In this document: one piece after another, positions 51,099 through 62,900 of the stretch
How the letters are laid out: each line of letters opens with the position of its first letter
How positions within the stretch are numbered: the first letter of the stretch is position 1
NCBI RefSeq assembly: GCF_028769735.1
Contig: NC_088172.1
Location: 90,432,951 to 90,496,950, forward strand
DNA length: 64,000 nt
Direction: 5' to 3'
DNA from: Zonotrichia leucophrys gambelii
Taxonomy: Eukaryota > Chordata > Aves > Passeriformes > Passerellidae
Notes under the pieces: generated by a model
Database searches by the model: none
Seen by the model: the letters and a program-made list of their open reading frames with translations, nothing else
Told to the model about the DNA's origin: nothing
Position numbers and translations under genes: made by a program

Positions 51099-52424
51099 AA
51101 GCCCTCAGGGCTGCTCTGGCAGAAATAAACCAACACAGAGGTGTAGGCTTCCTAGCACAAGGGCTTACCATCCTCAAAGCCCTGAGGAAATGGGCAGCAC
51201 ACACGGAATGTGGATCTTCTTCCCCTTCCACCCTGCAGTGCTCCCACCTCTGGTACCAGGCTAGCTCCCCTTGGGCACAGACCATTAGGCACTGCTGAAA
51301 TCCAGCCCCTTGTTGCTGAATATGCATGAACCAAGATGCTTAAAAGCTTGACAGCTTTGCCAAATTCCTGTGGATTTTGACAAAAACTGTGAAAGGCATA
51401 TCCTTGAAACAAAAGTCTGTTCGTTGCCAGCTTTCATGCCTCTGCTCCAAAACATGAGTGTGCCATACAGTTTTAAAGAAAATACCACAAGAAGTGGGTG
51501 TTTCTCTCTTTTTTTTGCCCCCCATCTACTACTGCAACACACTGATCCAGCCTTCTCCCTGTACTGCTCCACCCTACCAACGCTATTTTTTTGGGATTTC
51601 TTCAGCTGAAATTTTGCGGTTTAAAGTAGATAGCTGGACTGGAAAGCATGTCACTCAAACGATTAAACTTAGCAAAGACACACAAACCCAGGATTTCCTA
51701 AAGGTTCATTGTTGGTGAAATGCTCTTCCAGTTTCCCAAAATTTAGATCACACAGTGTACTCCACCTTCTTTCATGGCTAGACCCACAGGCCACTGCAAG
51801 GTGCCATCCAGCAGCCTTGGGATGGATCACTTTCAGGGGGTTGCAGGTTTCTGCAGATTTGCCAAGGTGTTTGGCTTTTTGTAGGAAAAAGACTTTTCAT
51901 TAAAAATCAATTCCAGGAAAAGAAGAACGAACCAAAATACAAAAGATGGGCATCTAGTATTTGTTAATGGCTTGTCTTAAAAATTTGTGAGGTGCTTTAA
52001 ATTCAGGGTGGGTTCCAGACACTCTGAATAAAGAGAAGCAGTATTTCCTCTCTGCCATGACTGGGATATAAGTAACAACTGACAAGCTTAGGGAAGGAAA
52101 CAGATGTAGAAACTTTTATAGGCAATTCCTCGGATTCACTAGGAAAGCGTTAAAAAAAAGAGCTCAACATAAACAGTCTTTTATGTGCACCTAAAACTGA
52201 CTTCAGCCAAGAGCCAAGCCAGCCTCTGAGCTACTGGAGATACCATCCTGGTCCTCACTTTCTCCAAAGGAAAACTAACCAGGCAGCACCTGTCCAAGGG
52301 CTGCGCTGCATTCCAAAAGGCAGCATGCTTCCCATGTATTTATTATAAGCCTTGGAAGCTCCAGCTTCTGTCAGTTGTAGCCACTGGTGCATTTGACAAA
52401 ACTTTATTCTTCTGCTTCTTGCAG

Positions 52425-52902
52425 CAGATGGGGAAGCCAGGAGCTGATGAGCCACCAACACCCTTTCCCCATCCTGCAATACATGCAATGCAAGATGCAG
52501 TATTGCAGCAGACAATCACTCAGATCCATCTGTCTCTCCTTTCACTGATGAATTTACCCAGTGAAGACCTAAGAAAGCCCCCAGTATGGCTTTCTACTTC
52601 TGAACTGAGACATCAAAATATTCAGGGCAAAGTTTCTTCTCAGCCAAAACCATGATATGCTGCATGGTTCAGGAGGAAAGAAACATCCATCATCAAGTAG
52701 CTCAGATGATGGAAAACCATGCAAACCATTTCCTTCAGAGTATATTGCAGAAAGCTCTGCCTGCATTTGTACCTGTCCTGGTATTGCACATGGCCAGGCT
52801 AGAAGTTTTACATCCATTAATGACAACACAAATAAGGCGTGAAATCCACTGAAACACCTGGCTCCAGCTCTGGAGGTTCTGGGGAATGTCCCAAAATCCC
52901 CA
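52425..52902 (+). other. Exon-like block bounded by splice signals
   Basis: A strong acceptor (TTATTCTTCTGCTTCTTGCAG) ends at 52424 and a GTAAGT donor starts at 52903, 478 bp later. The first part is open to a stop ending at 52655 and reads QMGKPGADEPPTPFPHP onward. Two other frames open across the following 190 bp (from 52652 and 52657). No domain is recognised, and no single frame spans the block, so a coding exon is unlikely. A lncRNA exon, a terminal coding exon ending at 52655, or chance are all possible. Confidence 0.2.
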
Positions 52903-55416
52903 GTAAGTGCCTTTACCAGTTTGGAAAAAAACCCTTACATTCCTAACAAACCTAGAGAAATTATCTGATCTCCAACCTCTGTACCAAGACAGGGGCTCAA
53001 TTGGATGAGAACTCAGTGAGTGATGGGATTGTCTATTCCAGCATACCACCAAAATCCTTCCCCTTGAGGATCCATGCAGTTTCAGGCCAGGCAGATCTGC
53101 CAGAACTTCCCTCTGTCAAAGCCTCTTCAAGGTGCACACACTAATTTAATCCCTTCTCTTGAGCAATGGTTTCATTAAGAACACCCAAAATGAAGGTTTT
53201 TACTACAGGTTCAGCCTTGTCAGATACTAAACACCTCTTCCTTGCCTGATGACCATCAAGTGATAGCCCTGAAGGCCAAAATCCCATCCCCACCTTGTGG
53301 CAAAGGTGCACAGGAAGCCCAGAATGAACCAGCCCTACTTCACTTACAGCCACTTACAGGTCAGTCAGGTTTCACTTGCAGGAAAACTGTATCAAAGCAG
53401 AATTTCCCATCAATAGGGCACAACCCTATAGTCAAGAATCAATAGATCAGCTCCCCTTCTTGTTAGGATACCAGCTCAGTGCCACAGAACGAAACACTTC
53501 CTTTAAACTCATCGACTCCAACTCCTCTGCTGACAAACATCTGCACACACACCAGTAAGAGGAATAGTAATTATTTCCCCAGAGAAAAACAATTTTGCTA
53601 TAAATTTCAGAAGCAGCTTGATTTAACAAATTAAGCTAAGAGCTAAGGACGCTAAATGCAGTTAACTCCTTTGAAGCTAGTGGAATCAGAAATTACTTGC
53701 AACACTCCTTTAAACACTTCCACTTTTGAAAGGATGAGTATGGAGCTCTTTGACAAAACTCTTGGCTTGGGTTTTCAGAGGGTCAAGAAACTAAAACTGA
53801 CTCTAGAGAAACATCTTTCCAACTAATAAATCACAAGCGCATTTCTCTTCCTAACATTTCTTAGAATTTCCTGCATGAATTTTTAATTGATAGAACTAGA
53901 ATAGAAAATATCAACAGAAGCATCCCGTTCAGAGCATTTGAACTTTTATATTCATCATTCAAACTTTGGGGGTTTTCCACATATTGAATTACATTTTTCA
54001 CTTCTTCCTATTACTTGGCATGGGGAGTTTCTTGCTGTTTTATAACTACCTTATGAAAGACAACAAACTGCTGAAAAAGGGCAAAAGGTACAGTTTTCCT
54101 TAAGGAAAACAGCAGGAGTGTCCTGCTATCATACAACCTGGACATTACAACTGTTCAAGGCTTTCTGTGCAGCTGAGGGCTTCTGCTCAAATGTCTTTCT
54201 TTTCCCTTTTTTTGGTGACATAGGGAGGAACATATAAAACTCTTGAAAGATTCTTTCCTCTGTGAATTGTTCCTTCTCCCTCTGCTGTGATAAATGCCAT
54301 CTCAGAGATGGTGACACACATAAACTACGAGGATTTATAGCACATTTCCAACACTAATATTAAACACATCCTTTAAACTTCTTCTTTGGAAAGACTTCGA
54401 TTTTTTTTCCTCTTTTAGTATCATTTAATAGCTGTTAAGTCACCTTCAAAGAATTTGCAAAACCTTTGAAGTACAACGCAAAAAATAGACTTCAACATCT
54501 TCCCAACAGTTGCAGGTAATATGCAGTAAGTTTTGAAGGCACACAGAAATGGAGCCAATGCCAAGTTACCACCTCCCATTCCACAGCCCTAATCCTGCCA
54601 ATGCCAGTTTTGCAAACACACTTTTGTTCCATTCTCTTACACTGCAGAGGCATTGGGGATTAATGACACAGATTGCTAGTTTGGAGTTTTGGGGGTTTTT
54701 TCCCTTTTTGGATAACTTACATATATTTTATTTTTAGAGAGGAAATTCTGCTCCAATTACTTTGCAGCAGAGCTTGGGTTTGTGACTTCTTGCTCTCCCT
54801 CCATGAAGACAAGGGATAACTCTGCTGCCTAATTTCTTACTTCAGATCTCATTTGGCCAGTAAGAAGGATGATTACTGCCTACTTGTCTTAGATTTTTCT
54901 GTTCTGTTACCACATGTCCATGGATTGCCAAGAATAAACCTTTAGGAAAGGCTTAGGAAATTTTTAGAACAAAGATTTCCAATTTTAACTCACTCCAAAC
55001 TCCCTTAAAATGCATGTGGCCAAGGGATGCTATTGCCCAACCACATGAAAACAAAGATTTCTAGCATATGAAAAAAATAATTATCTGTACTTAAAAAGTT
55101 CAGAGTGCAGAAGTTCTGCATAATTAAAACATTTTCTGAATCTTGCTAGTGGCTCAAAGGTTAAGTACCTTTATTTGCTAGAACAGACCACATCATTGAG
55201 AGGAAGCAAGTGAGTTTATTCTTTGAAAGGCCATGAAAAAAACCCAAAAGACCACCACAAGTTTATTTGTACTTGCAGATCCTTTCAGGTCTAAAGAACC
55301 AGCAAGATAATAAATTGTTTTTGCCAAAAACAGGAAGTTTAGCAGAGATGCAAAAGGACAGTTAAACTTTGGCTAGGCAGCCCAAACCCCTGCATTCTAC
55401 TTTGAGAGTATTTCCA

Positions 55417-55461
55417 AAATAAAAAAAATGAATAAAAAAAAAAAAAGAGAAAAAAGAAACA
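55417..55461. repeat. A-rich tract
   Basis: A-rich low-complexity sequence with a 13-A run at 55434-55446 and AAAAAAGA-type units. No SINE or LINE body precedes it. Confidence 0.8.
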
Positions 55462-56483
55462 GAAGTGGCTCAAATCCATAGAAAGCTAAAGGAACAGCAA
55501 AGGCATCTGGCAGTGGTAACTTGTTGCCAGATTTGTGGTTGTCTTGTGTTGGCTTCCAGTCTGGTTTGCCAGTTTGCAGTAACTTCCATCAAGCGCAGCT
55601 GAAACCCACATTTATAAATCCTCAAATGCTGTCAAAGCTGGATAAGTCTCAAGTAGTCCTGTCTATTTTTTTTATCTGATCAAGACAAAAGGAATAAATA
55701 AATAAACAAACACCATTCATAATATTCTGGTGTATAAAGGGAAATGACAGAATTTTCAGTCTCAGGACTAAGTCCCCGCCAGGTTTTTCCATGTAGAACT
55801 CAACAGGGCAACGCAACACTCCCCACTGTCCCTTTATTGTCACCCCTACCCCATCACCAGGCCACCAGCAGGACCTTCTGGCAGGAGAAGTCATCTTTCA
55901 GCACAAAAGCAACTCAAAGAAATGTGTGAAATGTGGTCTTTTAAAAAATGTAAATGTTCAAAACAGATCCATCCATCGCACAACTAGAAATTAGCACAGA
56001 CTCCAGCCCTTCAGAGGGATTTTGAACAGCTTATAGGACACAGTCACCAGCTATAGCCTGTGAACACAGCCAGGTTTACAGTAGGCTCCAGCACTGTCCT
56101 CTGTTTGTTGCTATAGTGGCACTTTCTGGCCCACTTCTGGTCTGGCTGGATTGGCTCCCTCCTTCCCCTCCTTACCCAGGGCCAAGTGGAGTTCGGGGGC
56201 TGCCACAGGGCAGGGTTTGCTCCTAGGATGCCACTCAAGCATTGCTGACTTCTTGTGGGAGGTAACGACTGCATGGTTATGAGCTCTACCATGATGTTTG
56301 CTCATGGAACGGAGAACAAATACAAAACACAAATCTAGCAAAGGATGCAAAGGGTCCCTCTCAGTTCAATACTCATATGAATGCATTCATGTGAGAAAGG
56401 GAATCTTAAATACATTAAGTTGTTTTTTGGGCTAGAGCTTCCCATGATTAATCTGAGACCTTCCTCTCCCAAAATGCTGGGGG

Positions 56484-56528
56484 TTTTTTCCACCCTCTTT
56501 TTTTCCTTCTTTCTTCCCTCCCTCCCTA
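56484..56528. repeat. Polypyrimidine tract with CCCT/CCTT repeats
   Basis: About 45 bp of C and T broken by an A early on and another near its end, closing with a CCCT repeat. It is simple low-complexity sequence. Confidence 0.75.
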
Positions 56529-57280
56529 CTCACATGAATTGTGAAATGCAAATCCTCAAGGCACCTATCACAAAGCACCACTGAATCCTTTGGGCCAACC
56601 AAAAGATAAATATAATCAACAGCATAAATATTATTGCCTGAACCACACAACCCTGAAATTCAATGATCATGGACTAATCTTTTTTTTATAAAATCTATAA
56701 CTATTGTTATGCAGTCTTAACACCCATATTACCAACAAGAGATCATCTTCCCTATACTTGTATTTTTTATTTTAATTCCTGAATCATGAGCTCATAACAA
56801 AGTCCAAAAATAGGGCGTGCAAGAACGTGAACTCAAACCTTCAAACCTTTTTCCTCAGTACAATTGCTTGCCGAATTCAATTGCAGAACCCCTCACACCT
56901 GCAGGAGCACAGTCAAGACAAAGGCTGGTACACTGTGAAGATAGAATATGCAGAAAGCTGAAATAGAAAGGTCCTGAGAACTTTTAATAACTACCAAAGA
57001 TAACAAAAAGGAGAGGGGGAAAAAACCATACCAGCAAACCCTTACTTTTGTTTTACAGTGTTCACTATGGGATTCTTAAAAAATCAAGCTTTTAGAAGAA
57101 CTTCAGTCAGAACCCTGCTAGTCTCAGTCCCTCTGGAAACCTAGACCATGTATTTAATATTAAGCCCTCCCAGCCTCTGCTCTTTAATAGTTGCAACAGT
57201 GATGGTATCAACAACACCCACACCTTACAACACAGCACTTTTCATCTGCTGGAAACAAAACACTTCCCAAAGGAGGCAAA

Positions 57281-57390
57281 GCATTATCATTCCTTGTTTA
57301 GAAACAGAAATTCAGCTATTGAGAAGTGAAACCACTTACCCAGGCCCATTCAGCTGGAACAGCAGCAGAGCCAGGTGAAGAAGCCAGAGC
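57281..57390 (-). repeat. Ancient MIR/CORE-SINE-like fragment, antisense
   Basis: Plus-strand order GCATTATCATTCCTTGTTTA, GAAACAGAAATTCAGC, AGTGAAACCACTTACCCAGG, CATTCAGCTGGAAC and GCAGAGCCAGG parallels the antisense MIR core: ATTATCCCCATTTTACAG, GGAAACTGAGGCTCAG, AGTGACTTGCCCAAGG, CACACAGCTGG and GGCAGAGCCAGG. The full order is kept, which makes chance less likely despite modest identity. Confidence 0.55.
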
Positions 57391-58255
57391 CCCTGTGCAG
57401 ATGTCCAGGGTAAGCCTTTGACACTCAGCACCCCACCTCCAACTTCAGCAGAGCAGGTAATGTTATACTCTCCTCTCTCACACATCTAGGCTCAGCTTTA
57501 GGTACAATCTGGAAGCACTTCAAAAGCTGTGGATTAAAAAGCCCTGTATAAATGCAAAGTGTGATTATAATTCAACCAATATTGGAAAAATTACAGCAGT
57601 TTATATTTGTTTTTCTGTATTTGTGGAATTTATGTTGCTTCAACACTTGAACAGCTTTTGATAATGACACCATCTGTTAATTCTCACCCCTCACTAAATT
57701 AGAACAAGTGGTGGAATTGTTAGACTGCAGTTTTACAGATCCCAGCTTATCAAACAAACCTGAACCCAGGGTCTGTGAGAGGCATTACAAACAACAGGAG
57801 GCAGCAACCAGTCAGGTACAATTCCCAGGCCAATCAAAAGAAAAGGACAATCAGGAACAGCACACCTCTCAGCAACTCCTCTGGAGCAGTTTTTTGTTGA
57901 GTTGTGTTGCATTTCCCAGTGCTGCCGGGTAAACAGCATTTACTCCAAGGCTGCTCAGAGTGGTGGGGCAGCGGTGGGTGGGGTATTCCTGCTAGGATCT
58001 GAGATCATTGCCAAGTGGAATGGACACCTGGGTTCAAGTTAAACACTCTCCAATTGCAACAAGTAGGCAGAGCTTTCAGTGGCTCTGTTAAATTCACGTT
58101 GCTAGATCAGTGTTCAAACTGGTGTGAATTGCTAGTGTAATTTACACATTCTTTACCTGCAGAAATACCAGCTGCAAAGCATGAGGAGGAGCACAGACCT
58201 TGGTAATACACTTCAGAATAAAAGTGAAGTTGATAATCAACTTTTTTGGCTACTC

Positions 58256-58280
58256 TCCCACCCCACCCACCCCCCCCCCC
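58256..58280 (-). repeat. G-quadruplex motif
   Basis: The plus strand carries four C tracts of at least three C, including an 11-C run, separated by single A bases. The minus strand is thus an uninterrupted series of G tracts with one-base loops, the pattern that gives very stable parallel G-quadruplexes. Confidence 0.85.
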
Positions 58281-58589
58281 ATTTTCCCTACATATTCATG
58301 TCCTTCTCTCTGCACTGAGAAATGCTCTTCCTCTATTTTCAGGTTATATGAGAATCTGTTTAATACACTTGTATCTGCAAAAGGTCAGATTATGTTACAT
58401 GCAGATCAAACAGTGAAAATACACATCTCCTGGTCTCTAGACTACTTTTTGCATATGTTGTTAAACACCCTTTAGTTCTTCTATGAATCTTTTAGTTCTC
58501 TCTTTCTGAACTTATGTCAATAATTGCATTCTTTTCTTAGATAGTGAACCAAATCCCTAGTAGTTGTAACCTTCTATTTCACAAAGACT

Positions 58590-58617
58590 TTTAGTAAAGG
58601 GATGGACTTTTACTAAA
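58590..58617. repeat. Short inverted repeat, 9-bp arms
   Basis: TTTAGTAAA (58590-58598) and TTTACTAAA (58609-58617) are exact reverse complements with a 10-bp spacer. It is probably incidental; no ORF end adjoins it. Confidence 0.7.
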
Positions 58618-58893
58618 GACACATGATACCTCACTACACAAGGAACAGGGAATTTGCACATTCTATTTATGAAAGTTCAGGACACAGCAATGGAAACCTC
58701 AGACCTTGCTATTCCTGATAATGCAGGAGTAAGGCACAACTGAAGTTACACTTGTCTAGGAAGAGCCTTGGTGGTGTCCCTCAAATAAGGCACATTTGGT
58801 TTTCAGCACCATGGTAATACTTAATTACATCACACACCCAGGAATGAAACATGTTTCCCACCTCCATGAGCACAATTCCCTGCAACCTTTAGT

Positions 58894-59010
58894 GGGCTTC
58901 TAAGAAAGCTGCCCAGAGAAGTTGTGGATGCCCCATCTCTGGAACTGTTCAAGGCCAGAGCTTGTTTGGAGCTGTTGTTTGGAGCTCTGAGCAACCTGCT
59001 CTAGAGAAAG
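58894..59010 (+). mobile_element. CR1 LINE internal 3' fragment
   Basis: AAAGCTGCCCAGAGAAGTTG, GGATGCCCCATCTCTGGAA, TGTTCAAGGCCAGAG and CTCTGAGCAACCTGCTCTAG follow the CR1 3' consensus in sense order. The terminal octamers and the preceding ORF2 are both missing. A 13-bp duplication (TTGTTTGGAGCTG at 58962 and a near copy at 58975) lies inside it and is not part of the CR1 consensus. Confidence 0.85.
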
Positions 59011-59904
59011 GGGTCAATCTATGAGACCACACTGAAAATGAACTTTCTGGCAGTCCCAAGAATGGCAGGTAAAGAACCTCAGCCCAAAAGGTGTTGATGC
59101 TGCTATGATGGGGTGAGAAAGATGTCCAAGGTGCAAAGTCTGCCTGACAAAAACTCTTGCTCCTCAATTCCAATGGTTGTGGGAGCAATATTGGGAGCAC
59201 ATAATAATCAGCTCACAGAGGACACCAAGGGACCTAATTTAGCTTGTTGCTGTCATTAGGGGTAATTATTCCTAGAAAATAAGAAGAATGAAACATTTTC
59301 TGGGCATTACAGGCACACGGTTGACATCACTAGGAGCCAATCCAGACCCCTGAGTTCAGACCAGCTTTCTAAAACCCTTTATGTCATTGTTTTACAAAAG
59401 GTGTGTGATACCACTGCTGCCTTCTCAGATGTGATCTCATCCTTGACCCCGAGTGGCAGTTTTAGGAATAGCTCCCTCAGGTTTACTTTTATCAGATCAT
59501 AAAGTACATCATATTCCCTTGCCTATGAGATGTGCTAAGGCTTGTATCATTTGTAACTGGAAATCCTATAAAGCTGCCTGACATTTTTTGTCCACGAAAA
59601 ATTGAAGTCAAAGTTGGAATGGATGAAAAAGTAGCTTCCAATATTAAAAAAAAGTGCTTGTTTGGTAGAGAAAACTATAATCTGGTGCACTTTTCCAGGA
59701 ATACAGTAAGAACTAAAATTTTTGTAATGACAGCAGGGCTGTATCCCTTCTTGGAGTAATAAACACAAGGTCCTTGACTGACTTGCTCTACCAGTGTTGG
59801 AAATAGATGATATATTATATATTAAACACATTCCGTTTTTCTACAGAGAAAGCAGAGTGGTGCACAAATATCCTGCATCACATCTTACAGCGTCCTGTCA
59901 GGAC
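59011..59904. other. Non-coding sequence, no gene seen
   Basis: Nothing recognisable between the CR1 fragment and the next MIR-like fragment. The minus-strand ORF of 94 codons at 59547-59831 has no domain. Confidence 0.6.
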
Positions 59905-59995
59905 TCTTGGAGTAATCCTTTATTTTGCAGATCTGCAGACTAAGTACGAGGGATTAAAAGGCTTGCCCAAAGTCTCCGAGCAGGGCAGCTGCCCA
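59905..59995 (-). repeat. Ancient MIR/CORE-SINE-like fragment, antisense
   Basis: Plus-strand order GTAATCCTTTATTTTGCAGA, TCTGCAGACTAAG, GGGATTAAAAGGCTTGCCCA and AAGTCTCCGAGCAGGGCAG matches antisense MIR: TTATCCCCATTTTACAGA, TGAGGAAACTGAG, AGGTTAAGTGACTTGCCCA, AGGTCACACAGCTAG. CTTGCCCAAAGTC is the most diagnostic piece. Two CpGs survive in or just past the fragment (CCGAG, AGTCGC), so it may be under constraint. Confidence 0.6.
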
Positions 59996-62900
59996 GTCGC
60001 ATTTTCACGGCGGAAGATAAGCACCACGCCAGCAAACAGCGTGACTCCAAACAAGTAGCCAGGTTGGAGGATGTCAGCAAGAGGGGCCAAGGAGGCTCGA
60101 GTCACAGCTGGCATGGTCAGCATGTAAGTTGAGGGGGCAGAGAATAAGCTGGAGCTAAATATACTCCAAGTCCTTGTAGACTCGGTGCTGGCAGTGGGCC
60201 AGGCTGCAGCAGTAATGGCTGGGGTAGGTTTAAAGTGCTCTCCCCTGCCAGCTAGTCAGCCCTGCCTTAAATTAACCCAGCTGACTTTAGACTGAAACAG
60301 ATGATGGTTCCTCATAAACTCAATTACACCAGCTCAGCCATGAGTGGAGAAGGCTCCAGATGAAATGTGGTGCTTTTCCAATATCTTGAATCTCCACTGC
60401 CTTCCCTGCAGTAACTGTTGACAGTGCCTTAAATTCTTTAAATCCATCTGAAAGACAAAACTTCAGGTTAAGCAACATCACTTTCAGGGGCCTCTGCCTC
60501 AGGTTGCTGTATAGATGATGAAAGGAGGTTTCTGAGACCATTTCTCCACTGGATGTCAACGTGTAGCAATGAATTCACACAAGATGTTCCTGTGGATTTC
60601 TTCGCCGGTAGGGTCATCCATTTCCACGCACTCCTTTTATTACACTCTCTGATCTTTCCAAGTGCAAGAAACCACAATACTGCTTTACTGGAGACTTGTT
60701 CAACTCCTGATATAAAATGATGCTCATATATACCCTTAACAATCCCACTGCAATCCAACCATTTACTTCCTATATTAGTTAGGGTAAGATAGAACCTGGG
60801 GTCTGTAAAAGCATGTATATTTGCACAGATATAAATATAGTTTGACTGCTAAACTTACATGGTGAGCTTACATTTTCTGTAATAAAATATTTAAGTGGTT
60901 TCAACTCCACAGTTGGATTTTTATAACTCTGAAATAGCAAAAGACATCAGTGCAGGACAGCATCCACTGGACACAATCAGACCTGAATAAGTAATAAAAT
61001 GAATATCTTCATTATGGGCTGACATGCACCAATACAGATTTTCCCAGAGAGAAATAACCTAAATACTAGCACTTCCTGCCACCACAAACCAAGCTCAAAT
61101 CTTCATGTTAAGATGAATTTCTAATGCCTAGCATTTAAATATCAGAAAAGTCTGATAAAGAATTGTCTGAAGCTGAGCCAAAGCAGAATAAATGGCAGTA
61201 CTATAGTAACACAGAAACTTGTGGAGGTTTGGGAGAGCAGTTTATCACTTCTCTGGAATTTAGTAAAAGCTAAATTTTGTGACACCTAATTTTTTTTCTG
61301 TGCTTCTTCAGAAATTAGGCTCTCCTGAAAAATCACCTTTCAAGATGGTTTATCATAGCCAGGGCTGGACTAGTGGCAGGAGTTGCTTGAGCTGAGTCCT
61401 GGTAGTTCAAGTAGAAGCTCTCCCACTTGTCATCACAGAATATATGACCTTATTACTCCTCCCTCAGTTCTGGCACTGATTGTTGATGCTGTTTGCAGCC
61501 AGTGAAGTTTCCTCAGTGCTCTCTGCTGCCATCTCTCCCAGGCCCTTCTGCTTCTGTTTTCCAATTACAGCAAAAAATATGTGAATCCAATTTTCTGCCA
61601 ACACCTAGATGAACCAACTCCAGAAAATAACATGGAAGATAGCAAAGCAGGAAGATTTGCATTAGAGTTATACTGCTAGCTAAGAATACATTGAAAATTG
61701 CAGGAATTTATCTGTATATCAGTGACACAATGCCACTTCCTACTGTAGGACCTGAACAAATTAGCTACCAAAGTCCAGCCCTCAACAGCTCAGATTTATC
61801 TCAGATTTTACAGGCAGTGAGAATGAGTCAGTGACAGGACCAGGCCATGATTGTGAAGAAAGACTCAGTAGAAGCAGTAGACCCAGATCTGCTGGCTCAC
61901 TTCCCAGGACATTTGACTTTCCACAAGCTTCCTGTTATCCAGGGGTATTGCAGAGAGCTGGAGAGCTTGACTGTGTTGGGCAGTTTTTCCACTGGCATTG
62001 AGAGGGTCACCAGGCAGGACTGGAGAGATGTCAGGGCTGCAGCTGGCTCTCCTCTGGCTCAGCAGCCCCTCTGTCAGAGCACGAGCTCTCCCCTTGCTCT
62101 CTCGCAGCCCTACCCAAAAGGCATTGTCTGGAAGCAATTAGAGATTTAAAATTTTTTTTTCTTTTTTTTCCATCGTTGCCTGACAACTTCAACAGACACA
62201 CATGCAGCCATCCCCCTACGCTTCTAAAGAACTTTGCTTACTGTTAACTATTTAAATGTTGAAAGTATTAAAGCTAATTGAACTCACTGCTCAGAGAACC
62301 AAGTCTGAGGTCAGCTGTCATAGACGGCAACACTGTTGTGGTAAAAGAACTTCAGGGTAGTTTAGAAATCTTTAGAAAAGCATTCATGCCTGTCCACATA
62401 CTTGTCAGTCCTACCTGTCACTGCTAATGTTAGGGGCTGTTTTAGGGTAGGGAAACAGATGGAGCTGCTTTGGGGAACTCCTCCAGGAACTGCTGTAGTT
62501 AGTGCTGAAAGTGATGACAGGAGATGATACTCAGCTGGCCAAATTTTAAGCACCTTGCTTCAGGTGCTTAACGTGGCAGAGCCTTAATGGTCCAGTGAGG
62601 GGCAGAGGGATGGCAGTGGAAGGGGAGAATAAAAGATAGATAGTCTCTTCCACAGAGCAATTCAGAGTCATGTTTAAATACTCTAATTGCCTTCCAGAGC
62701 AGCTGATTGTCTCCTTGTCAACTTCATTGGAAACCTGGAGAAATCCTCCTGTATATGTAGATATTGTGAATATGCTCTTAGTATCATACTGAAAAAGAGT
62801 CTCAGATGGTAAATGAGAAAAATTCTTTTGACTTCAAAGGTGATGTTAATGTTTACTTTCATGCTGCTGAGGATTCAGACCCATATTTTTAAAATGCTAA

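Larger units (their letters stand above)
48326..52424. other. Non-coding sequence, no gene seen
   Basis: The block contains AT-rich unique sequence with a MEF2/TEAD-like motif cluster at 49.14-49.20 kb, an inverted repeat at 50.25 kb and a strongly pyrimidine-biased stretch at 50.8-51.1 kb. The ORFs of up to 123 codons around 51 kb come from that biased composition. Confidence 0.55.
52903..57280. other. Non-coding sequence, no gene seen
   Basis: The block has AT-rich unique DNA with an A-rich tract at 55.42-55.46 kb and a polypyrimidine tract at 56.48-56.53 kb. ORFs are short, and none shows a domain. Confidence 0.6.
57391..58893. other. Non-coding sequence, no gene seen
   Basis: The stretch between a MIR-like fragment and a CR1 fragment has no ORF above about 91 codons and no recognisable domain. 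It includes a C-rich tract at 58.26 kb and a short inverted repeat at 58.59 kb. Confidence 0.6.

Noticed and set aside
61847..62149. 100-codon ORF in a GC-richer patch
   Set aside because: Antisense ORF of similar length over the same patch suggests low stop density from GC content, not coding.
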